64,000 nucleotides of DNA from Eubacteriales bacterium (GCA_030539335.1 JAUNSG010000001.1:248001-312000); one strand, 5' to 3'; shown: positions 48,845 through 57,891, counted from the first letter of the stretch. Made by a program: numbers and translations. Notes: generated by a model not told the origin, from the letters alone.

Positions 48845-49253
48845 GTCTTCTCTCTCCTGTTCTGTTTCGTTGTTGTCCGTCCGCGCACAGATAGTCGGCA
48901 AAAAACATCAGCGGACCGCTCAGCAGGAACCAGAACGTGCTGTACCGCGCACAGATCTGCCCCGCCAGATTGAAATGCTCCGCCGAATAATCCCATACCT
49001 CCATATGCAGCCCCAAATTAAAAATGCAGCCAAACAGCAGCTCTACGGAGGTAATGATGCCCGATCCGACCGCACAGCGCAGCACCAAACTGCGCTCTTC
49101 CAGGCGCTGGGAGGCATCCCCCAACAGACCAAAGCACAGTCCGCCCGCCAGCGCCATCGACCAATGCGACCATCCCCGCCATAAAATCTCCAGCAGCGGA
49201 TAGCCCCAGCTTCCCAATGCGACAAGTGTCGCCGTTTTTTCTAATTGTTTCAT
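48543..49253 (-). CDS. CmpB-type small membrane protein with an abnormal C-terminal overlap into coaX
   Basis: The first ~125 residues (to about 48885) match the putative ABC-transporter permease CmpB family: LVALGSWGYPLLEIL, LHMEVWDYSAEHFNL, AGQICARYSTFWFLLSG and LMFFADYL, with about four membrane helices. The frame then continues 300 bp inside coaX, in another frame, as a Gly/Arg/Ser-rich non-homologous tail. The natural protein probably ends soon after ADYLCADG; either the gene really has a long overlap or a frameshift/sequencing indel has removed the stop. ATG 49253 is chosen for the GGGTGA site. Function unknown. Confidence 0.6.
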   Translation of the reverse strand: MKQLEKTATLVALGSWGYPLLEILWRGWSHWSMALAGGLCFGLLGDASQRLEERSLVLRCAVGSGIITSVELLFGCIFNLGLHMEVWDYSAEHFNLAGQICARYSTFWFLLSGPLMFFADYLCADGQQRNRTGERRHAACNQRAKYVYHHRMLPSGRIGSRHTIGDRTAAHSGSVRLLDRGRPAAALRGPEADWRSDPLLGRSGAELRAASGSGNAVPLSGNQCFSGSQNRTQYED

Positions 49254-49350
49254 TCGCTTCACCCGTTTTCAGCTTTTGCCTTCCGGGTGCATAATATACG
49301 AGCCAAAAAACGGATACTAAATCAAATAAAGAAAAAAAGGGGATGGCGTT

Positions 49351-49512
49351 ATGAAGCAGCACGGCAGCCTGTCCGCGCACTATGCGGACACCTGCGGCGA
49401 AATCATCTGTCCGCGGCAGCGGTTCCGTCCGGATGGACAGACCGTTCGGCTGCATCACGGGACACGGCGCGAACGCGGGGCGTGTTCCTCAGGCGCGGCT
49501 GAGCGCGTCTAG
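49351..49512 (+). CDS. Possible small ORF
   Basis: A 53-codon frame with a fair ribosome site (GGGGATGG) opens MKQHGSLSAHYADTC. It is Cys/Arg/His-rich, matches nothing I know and overlaps the 3' end of the convergent deoxyribosyltransferase gene by 24 bp. Low confidence; it may not be translated. Confidence 0.25.
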   Translation: MKQHGSLSAHYADTCGEIICPRQRFRPDGQTVRLHHGTRRERGACSSGAAERV

Positions 49513-49935
49513 GCAGTCCAAAAACGTGCCGCGCACGATATGGGACGGCTGGGCGATCATCAAATTGACCGGATAGCCGAAATTTTCCACCGAAAAGCCT
49601 GCGTCGTCCGTCTCGCCGAGGCGCTCCCGCATCGGCGTGTCGTCGTCCAGATACCCCCAGATTTCCTTTCCCAGTGCGTGGGCATATCCAATTTCAAACG
49701 CGGTGCCGCTGTCCATCTCGTGACCGCGGAACGGGTTCAGATTGGCAAGCACAATGTCTGCCTGCCGGATAAAGGCCAGATTTCCCTCAAAAATATCCTT
49801 TGGGTTGTCCGCCTCGTTGTCAAACGGATACAGCCCGATAAAGCCGCGCTCCGCACAGGCAAGCTTCATGCGTGCGCCGCGCTGGACTGCATCCGGATAA
49901 AATACATCAAAACCAGCCAGATAAATGCGTTTCAT
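49489..49935 (-). CDS. Nucleoside 2-deoxyribosyltransferase
   Basis: A 148-residue enzyme that moves 2-deoxyribose between nucleobases (or hydrolyses deoxynucleosides). Family marks: the opening MKRIYLAGFDVFYP, LYPFDNEA, NLAFIRQADIVLANLNPFRGHEMDSGTAFEIGYAHALGK (parts: DIVLANLNPFRG, EMDSGTAFEIGYAHALGK), with the nucleophilic Glu expected in DSGTAFEIG, and the closing FGYPVNLMI. Length matches the family. It is single and divergent from hydF. Confidence 0.9.
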   Translation of the reverse strand: MKRIYLAGFDVFYPDAVQRGARMKLACAERGFIGLYPFDNEADNPKDIFEGNLAFIRQADIVLANLNPFRGHEMDSGTAFEIGYAHALGKEIWGYLDDDTPMRERLGETDDAGFSVENFGYPVNLMIAQPSHIVRGTFLDCLDALSRA

Positions 49936-50048
49936 AGGAATTCCCTCCCGATATTTCTGCTGTTATCGTATCATATCGCGCCCCGAAGCGCAAGATCGTC
50001 CCCTTTCCTACTCCTTTCGTGTTCTTTACTTTCCTGTCCCCTCTGTCG

Positions 50049-50054
50049 TATAAT
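50049..50054 (+). promoter_or_regulatory. Promoter -10 of hydF
   Basis: TATAAT 34 bases upstream of the start, with a weak TTTACT-like -35 about 18 bases before it. Confidence 0.5.
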
Positions 50055-50087
50055 AGAACCAGTACATGTGACAGGAGGAACTTTCTC

Positions 50088-51290
50088 ATGGGAATGAACG
50101 ATACACCGTCCTCGGAGCGCATCCATATCGGTATTTTCGGAAAGCGCAACGCCGGGAAATCCAGCTTAATTAACGCCCTGACCGGACAGGATCTGGCGAT
50201 TGTCTCGGAGATCGCCGGTACCACAACCGATCCGGTCTCCAAAGCAATGGAGCTTCTGCCGCTCGGTCCGGTTGTCCTGATCGACACACCGGGACTGGAT
50301 GACGAAGGGGAGCTCGGCAAACAACGTGTGCGCAGCGCCAAGCGGGTCATGAACCGCTGTGACGCCGCTATCCTCGTCATCGATGGGCTGGAGGGCCTAT
50401 GTCCGGTACATACGGACATCCTCAGCCTGTTCCGCAAAAAGAACATTCCCTATCTGGTTGTCCACAACAAAAACGACCTTGCCGCCCCATCCGCCCTGCC
50501 GGACAACGCCATGTCCGTCAGCGCTAAAACCGGGGCGGGCATCTGGGAGCTAAAGGAACGCCTTTCCCGTCTGGTCATCGACCCGCATCATGGCCGCCGC
50601 CTGGTCGGTGATCTGCTCCAGCCGCACGACATCGCGGTTCTCGTCGTGCCGATTGATTCAGCGGCTCCCAAAGGGCGTTTGATCCTCCCGCAACAGCAGA
50701 CCATCCGCGATGTGCTCGAATCCGGCGCCTATTCCGTCGTCGTGCGCGAAAGTGAGCTTCCCGGCGCACTGGACAGCCTTGGCCGCAAACCGCGCATTGT
50801 CATCACGGACAGTCAGGCGTTTGGCTCGGTCTCCAAGGATACGCCGGAGGACATTCCGCTCACCTCGTTTTCCATCCTGATGGCACGCTACAAGGGCAAT
50901 CTGACCGAAGCGGTGCGCGGTGTACGTGCGCTGGACACGGTGCAGGACGGCGACCGCATCCTGATCTCCGAAGGCTGTACCCATCACCGCCAATGCGATG
51001 ACATCGGCACGGTCAAGCTGCCGCGCTGGATCGAACAGTACACCGGCAAAAAGCTGGAATATGCGTTTACCAGCGGCGGTGAATTCCCGGAGGATCTCAG
51101 CCCGTATCACATGGTCATCCATTGCGGCGGCTGTATGCTCAACGAGCGCGAGATGAAATCCCGCATCGCACATGCCATCGACGAACAGATCCCGATGACC
51201 AATTACGGGATCGCCATTGCCTACATGCACGGCATTCTGGCCCGTTCGGTCGCACCGTTTCCGAATATCGCGGCGCTGCTGAAACCGTAA
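50088..51290 (+). CDS. hydF: [FeFe]-hydrogenase maturation GTPase HydF
   Basis: HydF is the scaffold on which the H-cluster subsite is assembled and passed to apo-HydA. ATG 50088 has ACAGGAGG 8 bases before it; the 400-residue length is normal. N-terminal GTPase domain: GKRNAGKSS (18-26), switch GTTTDPV (~44-50), DTPGL (~66-70) and HNKND (126-130). The C-terminal part holds the cluster ligands: C297-THH and HCGGC (345-349; Cys346 and Cys349). hydE and hydG are not in the window, so hydF is separate from them. A terminator follows at 51303. Confidence 0.96.
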   Translation: MGMNDTPSSERIHIGIFGKRNAGKSSLINALTGQDLAIVSEIAGTTTDPVSKAMELLPLGPVVLIDTPGLDDEGELGKQRVRSAKRVMNRCDAAILVIDGLEGLCPVHTDILSLFRKKNIPYLVVHNKNDLAAPSALPDNAMSVSAKTGAGIWELKERLSRLVIDPHHGRRLVGDLLQPHDIAVLVVPIDSAAPKGRLILPQQQTIRDVLESGAYSVVVRESELPGALDSLGRKPRIVITDSQAFGSVSKDTPEDIPLTSFSILMARYKGNLTEAVRGVRALDTVQDGDRILISEGCTHHRQCDDIGTVKLPRWIEQYTGKKLEYAFTSGGEFPEDLSPYHMVIHCGGCMLNEREMKSRIAHAIDEQIPMTNYGIAIAYMHGILARSVAPFPNIAALLKP

Positions 51291-51302
51291 CCGACAAAAT
51301 TC

Positions 51303-51335
51303 AGGCTCTGTGGACAACCGTCCACAGAGCCTGTT
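51303..51335. terminator. Terminator after hydF
   Basis: AGGCTCTGTGGA pairs perfectly with TCCACAGAGCCT around a 6-nt loop; flanking runs let it serve the convergent flavodoxin gene too. Confidence 0.92.
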
Positions 51336-51344
51336 CTTTTGGTT

Positions 51345-51893
51345 TCATTTTTTGGGAACTTTTTCTGTATTCCCATCCAGATAGGCCAGAATGGGATGCA
51401 ACGCGCCAAAATCCACAAAATCAACCGCTTGATGATGCGTTGCAAGAACCGCTTGTATCTCCGGCGTCTGTTTTTCCTCCGGAAGCGCTTTTGCCCTCCG
51501 ATATGCCACCTGCATCATAGCTTTGTGGCCCAGGCTGAGCTTGCGATAATCCATGCCACCGCGCAAATGAAAAACCGGCGCCTTATCACAAAAGGCCTTC
51601 GGCAGCTGCTTTCGGACGGATCGCCGGATATTCTCCACCCCTTCGGCATTGCTCCCATCGACCAAACCAACTGTAACCACAATCAATTCCGCCTGTTCCG
51701 ATATGGTTTTTACCGTTGTTTTCAGTCCCTTTACCGAACCCGCATACAGTCCTCCCATATGGATGACCGTCTGATAGGGAGACAAATCCGCCTTCTCTCC
51801 GCTTCGTATCGCAGGGATTCCTGTTTGCCGCGACAATTCCTCCGCATAGCGCTGTGTTGTTCCATATTGGCTTCCATAAACAATAATTTCCAT
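51345..51893 (-). CDS. Flavodoxin-domain protein
   Basis: A 182-residue FMN-binding protein of the flavodoxin_5 (protoporphyrinogen-oxidase-like) type. It opens IIVYGSQYGTTQRYAEEL, the FMN phosphate loop with GSxxGTT. IHMGGLYAGSVKGLKTTV and VVTVGLVDG are the next two loops. MDYRKLSLGHKAMMQVAYRRAKA is the usual C-terminal helix region. It may shuttle electrons or support a redox enzyme; the neighbouring hydF and radical SAM gene make an anaerobic redox role likely. It runs against hydF and is divergent from the PflX-like gene. Confidence 0.83.
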   Translation of the reverse strand: MEIIVYGSQYGTTQRYAEELSRQTGIPAIRSGEKADLSPYQTVIHMGGLYAGSVKGLKTTVKTISEQAELIVVTVGLVDGSNAEGVENIRRSVRKQLPKAFCDKAPVFHLRGGMDYRKLSLGHKAMMQVAYRRAKALPEEKQTPEIQAVLATHHQAVDFVDFGALHPILAYLDGNTEKVPKK

Positions 51894-52007
51894 TCCGCTG
51901 TTCCCCCAAACTCCATATTCTTTCTATGGTACAGTATACCACAAATATTCGCATTTTTCGGGCAAGTATGCTATACTGAGAAAAATTTTGTGGAAGGGGA
52001 AGATCGG

Positions 52008-52925
52008 ATGTATTCTTCCTGTAAGCTCTGTCCGCGGCAGTGCGGTGTCGACCGTGCGGCGGGAAAAATCGGATACTGTGGTACCGACAGCCGGATGCGT
52101 CTCGGCCTCGCCACGCTTCACCGCTGGGAGGAGCCCTGCCTCTCCGGCACACGTGGAGCCGGAACCGTATTCTTCTGCCATTGCTCCCTGCGCTGTGTGT
52201 TCTGTCAGAATTCCTCCATCAGTGGGCCGGAGGCTTCCGAGAGCGGCGTAATAACCACAGTCCCTGAACTGGCGGATACGTTTCTCTCATTACAGGAGAA
52301 AGGCGCGCACAACATCGATCTGGTGACGCCGACCCACTATGCCCCGTCGGTGGCAGAAGCGATCGGCCTCGCCCGCACGCGCGGTCTGACTATCCCGACC
52401 GTCTGGAACAGCAGCGGCTATGAGTGCGTGGACACGCTGCGCCGGCTTGACGGCTTGATCGACATCTATCTCCCGGATTTCAAATATTACAGCACCTATT
52501 ATTCCGAGCGCTATTCCTCTGCCCCGGATTATTTCGACATCGCCTGCGAGGCCATTGAGGAAATGCTGCGTCAGACCGGAGCGCCGGTCTTCGACCGCGA
52601 TGGTATCTTGCAGCGCGGGACCATCCTCCGTCATCTCATGCTGCCCGGCCTGTCCGGCGACACCGAACAGCTTCTGCGCTATGCCTCCCGGCACTGGAAA
52701 GATCGTATTTTATTCAGTCTGATGCGGCAGTTCACGCCGCTGGCGGGTTTGGGACGTTTCCCTGAACTCAATCGAACGATTACAGACGAGGAATATGCCG
52801 CTGCCTGTGAAACCATGCAGGCGCTCGGCCTGGATGGCTGGCTGCAGGATTCCGAATCCATCAGCGAAAGCTTCATTCCGCTCTTCGACGGAACCGGTAT
52901 TGGAGATCGGGCCAAAAATATCTGA
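52008..52925 (+). CDS. Radical SAM protein, PflX/COG1313-like
   Basis: A 305-residue Fe-S/SAM protein. ATG 52008 has GGAAGGGGAAG just before it. The first ~30 residues carry an extra Cys set (CKLCPRQCGVDR, YCGTDS), then the radical SAM site CSLRCVFC in CHCSLRCVFCQN (~58-69). After that come THYAPSVAEAI, WNSSGYE and FKYYSTYYSERYSSAPDY of the SAM barrel. This layout matches COG1313, relatives of pyruvate formate-lyase activase whose substrate is unknown. It may be read into the VanY-like gene 64 bp downstream. Confidence 0.9.
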   Translation: MYSSCKLCPRQCGVDRAAGKIGYCGTDSRMRLGLATLHRWEEPCLSGTRGAGTVFFCHCSLRCVFCQNSSISGPEASESGVITTVPELADTFLSLQEKGAHNIDLVTPTHYAPSVAEAIGLARTRGLTIPTVWNSSGYECVDTLRRLDGLIDIYLPDFKYYSTYYSERYSSAPDYFDIACEAIEEMLRQTGAPVFDRDGILQRGTILRHLMLPGLSGDTEQLLRYASRHWKDRILFSLMRQFTPLAGLGRFPELNRTITDEEYAAACETMQALGLDGWLQDSESISESFIPLFDGTGIGDRAKNI

Positions 52926-52989
52926 TCGATTCGACCAAGTTCGTTTGACTTCGCAGAACCGATTGATTACCATGTTCTGGGTGATATTT

Positions 52990-53805
52990 ATGAAGCGAAA
53001 ATGGTACTATCCAACACCAATCCGTCTGGGTGTCGCCGTGCTGTGCGCCTCCTTCCTGGCAACCTACAGCACCGCAGTCGATCAGTCTGCCGCGGAAGTG
53101 GACGAGCCTATTGTGGGCGAGTTCCCCTCTTCCGAGCCGGGAGAAATCCATGAGACGATTTCCATTGTACTGGAGGAGGAAACCGACCGTGCGCTGCTGG
53201 AAACCCGCGCCGCCAGGTGGCAGCTTCGGCTCATCAACGCGGACAATCCCCTGCCGGAGGACTATGACCCCGATCTTGTCGACATTGGTGACGGCCTGCA
53301 ATTCAATCGCACGGCCTCGGACAACTTATTGGACATGCTGCAGGCCGGACGTGCCGCCGGATATGATCTGGTCATCTGCTCCGCCTACCGCAGCAACGAA
53401 CGTCAGCGAGAGCTATACAACAATCAGGTTGCCCAGCAGCTCGCCTCGGGAAAAAGCCAGGAGGAAGCCGAAGAAGCTGCCGTACATATCGTTGCCTATC
53501 CAGGCACTTCAGAGCACGCAAGTGGCCTTGCGGCGGATATTGTCACGCAGGAATACCTCGCAGAATATTCCAGTCTGACGAGCGGCTTTGAACAAACCGC
53601 GGCATTCCAGTGGCTCATGGAGCACTGCACCGAATACGGCTTTATCCTCCGCTATCCGGAGGACAAGACCGAGATCACCGGCATCATCTATGAGCCGTGG
53701 CATTTCCGCTTTGTCGGGCAAACCGCTGCGAAGGAAATGACGGCATCCGGACTCTGTCTGGAGGAATACCTCGGACAAGCAGGGTCCACGGACGATCCAA
53801 ACTAA
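52990..53805 (+). CDS. D-alanyl-D-alanine carboxypeptidase, VanY/M15B family
   Basis: A 271-residue membrane-anchored zinc peptidase that trims D-Ala from cell-wall stem peptides. Residues ~12-27 form the signal or anchor helix. The M15B core shows CSAYRSNERQRELYN (~122-136), the zinc-binding SEHASGLAADI (His-x6-Asp) and EPWHFRFVG (last His). No vancomycin-resistance genes are near, so a housekeeping wall role is likely. ATG 52990 is chosen because the signal helix follows; its ribosome site (GGGTGATA) is modest. Confidence 0.87.
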   Translation: MKRKWYYPTPIRLGVAVLCASFLATYSTAVDQSAAEVDEPIVGEFPSSEPGEIHETISIVLEEETDRALLETRAARWQLRLINADNPLPEDYDPDLVDIGDGLQFNRTASDNLLDMLQAGRAAGYDLVICSAYRSNERQRELYNNQVAQQLASGKSQEEAEEAAVHIVAYPGTSEHASGLAADIVTQEYLAEYSSLTSGFEQTAAFQWLMEHCTEYGFILRYPEDKTEITGIIYEPWHFRFVGQTAAKEMTASGLCLEEYLGQAGSTDDPN

Positions 53806-53819
53806 ATGAACATTCCAAA

Positions 53820-53849
53820 GGCTCCCGGCCAGTGCACCGGGAGCTTTTG
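53820..53849 (+). terminator. Terminator of the VanY-like gene
   Basis: GCTCCCGG (53821) pairs with CCGGGAGC, followed by TTTTGTTTT. Confidence 0.85.
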
Positions 53850-53865
53850 TTTTGCCGCATCCATT

Positions 53866-53901
53866 GAAAAAACGGGAGTCCGCCAAACGCGGACTCCCGT
53901 C
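53866..53901 (-). terminator. Terminator of pckA
   Basis: ACGGGAGTCCGC and GCGGACTCCCGT pair perfectly around a 5-nt loop; on the minus strand TTTTTTC follows. Confidence 0.93.
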
Positions 53902-53934
53902 AATGGTTTTTATGACAATTTGTTCTGTCTCACA

Positions 53935-55539
53935 TTAGAGCTGCGGGCCTGCAGAAACCAGTGCCTTGCCTGCCTCGTTGCCCTCGTACTTGGAGAAGTT
54001 CTTAACGAATCTCTGCGCCAGATCCTGTGCCTTTGCTTCCCACTCGGAAGCATCTGCATAGGTGTCGCGCGGATCCAGGATTGCCGGATCAACACCCGGA
54101 AGCTCCGTCGGAACCTCAAAGTTGAAGTACGGAATCTTCTTGGTCGGAGCGTTCTTGATATCGCCGTTCAGGATGGCGTCAATGATGCCGCGGGTATCCT
54201 TGATGGAGATACGCTTGCCCGTGCCGTTCCAGCCGGTGTTGACCAGATAAGCCTTTGCGCCGCTCTTTTCCATCTTCTTAACCAGCTCTTCTGCATACTT
54301 GGTCGGATGCAGTTCCAGGAATGCCTGGCCGAAGCAAGCGGAGAAGGTCGGGGTCGGCTCGGTGATACCGCGCTCGGTGCCGGCCAGCTTTGCCGTAAAG
54401 CCGGACAGGAAGTAGTACTGGGTCTGCTCCGGAGTCAGGACAGAAACCGGCGGCAGTACGCCAAATGCGTCCGCAGACAGGAAGATTACATTCTTTGCTG
54501 CCGGTGCGGAAGAAACCGGGCGTACGATGTTCTCAATATGATCGATCGGGTAAGATACACGGGTGTTCTCGGTAACGCTCTTGTCGTTAAAGTCGATCTT
54601 GCCCTCTGCATCTACCGTAACGTTCTCCAGCAGTGCATCGCGACGGATTGCATTGTAGATGTCCGGCTCGGACTCCTTGTCCAGGTTGATAACCTTGGCA
54701 TAGCAGCCGCCCTCGAAGTTGAATACGCCGTTGTCATCCCAACCGTGCTCGTCGTCGCCGATCAGCAGACGCTTCGGGTCGGTAGACAGGGTGGTCTTGC
54801 CCGTACCGGACAGACCGAAGAAGATGGCAGTGTTCTCACCGTTCATATCGGTGTTTGCCGAACAGTGCATGGAAGCAATGCCCTTCAGCGGCAGGTAGTA
54901 GTTCATCATGGAGAACATACCCTTCTTCATCTCGCCGCCGTACCAGGTGTTGATGATAACCTGCTCACGGCTGGTGATGTTGAAGACAACTGCGGTCTCA
55001 GAGTTCAGACCCAGTTCCTTGTAGTTCTCAACCTTTGCCTTGGACGCATTGTAAACAACGAAGTCCGGCGTAAAGTTCTTCAGCTCTTCCTCAGACGGCT
55101 GGATGAACATGTTCTTTACAAAGTGTGCCTGCCAAGCAACCTCAACGATGAAGCGGATTGCCATGCGGGTGTCCTCGTTTGCGCCGCAGAACGCATCGAC
55201 AACGAACAGTCTCTTGTTGGACAGTTCCTTGATCGCGATATCCTTGACCGCGCTCCAAGTCTCCTCAGAAGCCGGATGGTTATCGTTCTTGTACTCGTCG
55301 GAAGTCCACCATACCGTGTCCTTGGAATTCTCATCCATGACGATGAACTTGTCCTTCGGAGAACGTCCGGTGTAAATACCGGTCATAACATTTACTGCAT
55401 CCAGCTCGGTGTTCTGGCCTACTTCGTAGCCCTCCAGACCTTCCTTCGTCTCCTCTTCGAACAATACTTCGTAAGAAGGATTGTAAACGATCTCGGTCGT
55501 ACCGGTGATGCCATATTTGCTTAAATCAATTGCTGTCAT
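53935..55539 (-). CDS. pckA: Phosphoenolpyruvate carboxykinase (ATP)
   Basis: Interconverts oxaloacetate plus ATP and PEP plus CO2; in fermenters it often runs in the CO2-fixing direction toward succinate. ATG 55539 gives 534 residues, the usual size, and starts [17 protein letters not shown] lies ~10 bases upstream. Family marks: [12 protein letters not shown] (~50-62), [14 protein letters not shown], the kinase Walker [12 protein letters not shown], the metal region [11 protein letters not shown], and TRVSYPID. Genes nearby in the same direction are the nitrilase and Pfk. Strong terminator at 53866-53901. Confidence 0.97.
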   Translation of the reverse strand: MTAIDLSKYGITGTTEIVYNPSYEVLFEEETKEGLEGYEVGQNTELDAVNVMTGIYTGRSPKDKFIVMDENSKDTVWWTSDEYKNDNHPASEETWSAVKDIAIKELSNKRLFVVDAFCGANEDTRMAIRFIVEVAWQAHFVKNMFIQPSEEELKNFTPDFVVYNASKAKVENYKELGLNSETAVVFNITSREQVIINTWYGGEMKKGMFSMMNYYLPLKGIASMHCSANTDMNGENTAIFFGLSGTGKTTLSTDPKRLLIGDDEHGWDDNGVFNFEGGCYAKVINLDKESEPDIYNAIRRDALLENVTVDAEGKIDFNDKSVTENTRVSYPIDHIENIVRPVSSAPAAKNVIFLSADAFGVLPPVSVLTPEQTQYYFLSGFTAKLAGTERGITEPTPTFSACFGQAFLELHPTKYAEELVKKMEKSGAKAYLVNTGWNGTGKRISIKDTRGIIDAILNGDIKNAPTKKIPYFNFEVPTELPGVDPAILDPRDTYADASEWEAKAQDLAQRFVKNFSKYEGNEAGKALVSAGPQL

Positions 55540-55757
55540 CTTGCGTTTAACCTCTTTCTTCGTATTTCGAGTATGTTTAGAATACCTATTAATAATGTTA
55601 TCCAACAATTCGGGGAAAGTCAATGTAAAAAACGCCCCAAATTCCCTAAAAAACGGAGAAAGAATCGGCAGTTTTAACAGCCACCTTATAATAAGGCTAG
55701 CAAATTGCAACTAATATGTCAAAAACTGAACCACACTGCCCAATTCTCCTGCAAATC

Positions 55758-56546
55758 CTATCGGATTTCTACCCGGTCCCGCAGTACCGGAAACTGTTCC
55801 CGCACACGCACCACCTGCTTCGGGTCAAACTCCACCGTCAGGACCGTTTCGCCCTCTGCCGCCTCGGCAAGGATCGTCCCATCGGGCGCCACTGCCATGC
55901 TGTGCCCGCCGCCGACCACACCGGCATGCTCCCCGGCATGGTTGCAGGCAAACAAAAAGCACTGGTTCTCCAGGGCGCGCACCCGGCACAGCAGACGCCA
56001 GTCCGTCAGGCGCACCTGCGGCCATGCCGCCGTGACACAGAAAATCTGTGCGCCGGCATCCACCATCGCGCGAAACTGCTCGGGGAAACGAAGGTCGTAA
56101 CAGGTCGCCAGGCCGACGCGCCCGATGGGGGTATCCACCACGGTCACGCCGTCTCCTGCACGGAGCAGTTTGGATTCCCTGGAATGGTAGCCAAACAGGT
56201 GCAGTTTCCGGTAAGCTGCCGCCTGGCTGCCATCCGGCAGAAGCAGCGGCGTCGTATTGGTGACGCTGCCGTCTTCATGCTTCTCCAGAAAGCTCCCTGG
56301 AATGATGGTGCACGACAGACGCTGTGACCAACGGGAAAAGGTGCGTATGATCCCGCCCGGAAGTTCGGCATTGCGGGCATACTGTTCGAAATTGGAAAAT
56401 CCATTTTTCCACAGCTCGGGCAGCAGGAGCAAATCGCAGGGCTGCCGCCCTTCCGCGACCCGCGACAGAAGCTGCTGTACACGCTGGGAACGCTCTCTCG
56501 GCTGCTCATACTCCGGGACTGCAAGCTGTATCAAAACTGCTTTCAT
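55758..56546 (-). CDS. Carbon-nitrogen hydrolase (nitrilase superfamily)
   Basis: A 262-residue cytoplasmic amidase. The catalytic triad is Glu44 in LLPELW, Lys114 in AYRKLHLF and Cys149 in LATCYDLRFPEQFR. The order and length match the omega-amidase/Nit2 and YafV groups, which act on alpha-ketoglutaramate-like amides or on deaminated glutathione. Substrate is not decided. It follows pfk on the minus strand, 81 bp downstream and behind a hairpin at 56570-56606. Confidence 0.9.
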   Translation of the reverse strand: MKAVLIQLAVPEYEQPRERSQRVQQLLSRVAEGRQPCDLLLLPELWKNGFSNFEQYARNAELPGGIIRTFSRWSQRLSCTIIPGSFLEKHEDGSVTNTTPLLLPDGSQAAAYRKLHLFGYHSRESKLLRAGDGVTVVDTPIGRVGLATCYDLRFPEQFRAMVDAGAQIFCVTAAWPQVRLTDWRLLCRVRALENQCFLFACNHAGEHAGVVGGGHSMAVAPDGTILAEAAEGETVLTVEFDPKQVVRVREQFPVLRDRVEIR

Positions 56547-56569
56547 GTGGAAGCCTCCCTCTCCAAAAC

Positions 56570-56608
56570 AACACAGGGCTGCCCGGATTCCCTTCCAGAC
56601 AGCCCCAT
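56570..56608 (-). terminator. Hairpin between pfk and the nitrilase gene
   Basis: GGGGCTGTCTGG folds on CCGGGCAGCCC with TGTTGTTTTGG downstream on the minus strand. It is a probable terminator for pfk. Confidence 0.6.
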
Positions 56609-56627
56609 TCTTTTCCTTTACAACGGA

Positions 56628-57779
56628 TTACTCCTTCTTTTTCTTATCCTTGTCCTTTTCTTTATCCTTCTTCTTTTTCTTCTTCTCGTCCTTGTACTCC
56701 GCACCATCGCCGAAGCTGATACCGATGGCACGTGCCGTCTCAACCATCTGATCGTCCGTCGGAACGACCTTGAGCTTGCCGGCAACTTCACTCAGCGGCA
56801 CCGCGATGATATCGTTGTTGCGCAGGGCAACCATGTTGCCATACTGCTGATGCTTAATCAGACGGGCAGCGCCTGCACCCAGACGGGTGGTCAGAACGCG
56901 GTCATAAGCATCCGGTCCGCCGCCTCTCTGGAAGTGGCCCGGGTTGACCACGCGCACTTCCTGATCGCACATGCTGTTCAGCTCATTTGCCAGACGGAAA
57001 CCAATGGACGGTTCCTTCATGGCCGCACGGGCTGCCTTGAATTCCTTCTTGGACAGCGCTGCCTCTTCCTTCGAAATTGCACCCTCGGCAACCGCGATAA
57101 TGGAGAAGGTATGTCCGCGCTTGCGGCGTGCCTCCAGCGTGCGACAAACCGCCTCAAGCGAATACGGGATTTCCGGAATCAGGATAATATCCGCACCGCC
57201 CGCAATACCAGAGGTCAGCGTCAGCCAGCCGGCGCCATGACCCATGATCTCAACCACGAAGACGCGGCTGTGCGAGGTTGCTGTCGAGTGGATCTTATCA
57301 ATGACATCGGTCGCGATATCCATGGCGGTCTGATAGCCAAAGGTCATATCCGTTCCCCACAGATCGTTGTCGATGGTCTTCGGAAGGGAGATGACATTGC
57401 AGCCCTCTTCGCGCAGCATGTTGGCCGACTTTGTCGTGCCATTGCCGCCGAGGATAACCAGACAGTCCAGCTCCATATCCTTGTAGGTCTTCACCATCTT
57501 ATCACACTTGGTTACGCCGTTTTCATCCGGGTCCTTCATGTTCTTGAACGGCTGACGGGAGGTGCCGAGAATCGTGCCGCCGATGGTCAGGATACCCGAA
57601 AAGTCGCGGGAGGTCATCAGACGATAGTCACCCTCAATCAGGCCGCGGTATCCATCGCGGAAACCGTAAATTTCAATGTCGTTGCCGTATTCCTGATACA
57701 GCGCCTTTGCAACGCCGCGCAGGGTCGAGTTCAAGCCCTGACAATCGCCGCCGCTTGTTAACATGCCAATTCGTTTCAT
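56628..57779 (-). CDS. pfkA: 6-phosphofructokinase with a Lys/Asp/Glu-rich tail
   Basis: Phosphorylates fructose-6-phosphate in glycolysis. 383 residues, of which ~1-360 form the PFK domain: TSGGDCQGLN (~8-17), the nucleotide loop GGNGTTKSAN (~105-114), LPKTIDNDLWGT (~129-140), the active-site EIMGHGAGWL and HFQRGGGPDA. Gly at the loop position (E. coli 104) together with Lys in PKTIDND (124) is the pattern reported for several ATP-using long PFKs, whereas Asp plus Lys marks PPi-PFKs, so ATP use is inferred. The last ~22 residues are almost only Lys, Asp and Glu (EKKKKKKDKEKDKD), not part of the fold. Promoter at 57863-57891. Confidence 0.93.
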   Translation of the reverse strand: MKRIGMLTSGGDCQGLNSTLRGVAKALYQEYGNDIEIYGFRDGYRGLIEGDYRLMTSRDFSGILTIGGTILGTSRQPFKNMKDPDENGVTKCDKMVKTYKDMELDCLVILGGNGTTKSANMLREEGCNVISLPKTIDNDLWGTDMTFGYQTAMDIATDVIDKIHSTATSHSRVFVVEIMGHGAGWLTLTSGIAGGADIILIPEIPYSLEAVCRTLEARRKRGHTFSIIAVAEGAISKEEAALSKKEFKAARAAMKEPSIGFRLANELNSMCDQEVRVVNPGHFQRGGGPDAYDRVLTTRLGAGAARLIKHQQYGNMVALRNNDIIAVPLSEVAGKLKVVPTDDQMVETARAIGISFGDGAEYKDEKKKKKKDKEKDKDKKKKE

Positions 57780-57862
57780 GTTTTATTTTCCTCCTCCATA
57801 ATGCTGTCTCTGTCCTATATCGTCTGGCCTTCCAGCGAAAGACTTTCTCTGTCTATTTATTA

Positions 57863-57891
57863 ATTATAACAAATGCCCTGTTAATCTGCAA
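57863..57891 (-). promoter_or_regulatory. Sigma-A promoter of pfkA
   Basis: TTGCAG (complement of 57886-57891), 17-bp spacer, TATAAT (complement of 57863-57868), ~85 bases before the ATG. Confidence 0.88.

Noticed and set aside
53040..53805. Vancomycin-resistance cluster around the VanY-like gene
   Set aside because: No vanHAX genes are near; the VanZ-like protein lies 39 kb away and is unrelated in context.
53806..55524. 572-codon plus-strand frame opposite pckA
   Set aside because: Antisense to a highly conserved enzyme; composition is that of a complementary-strand shadow.
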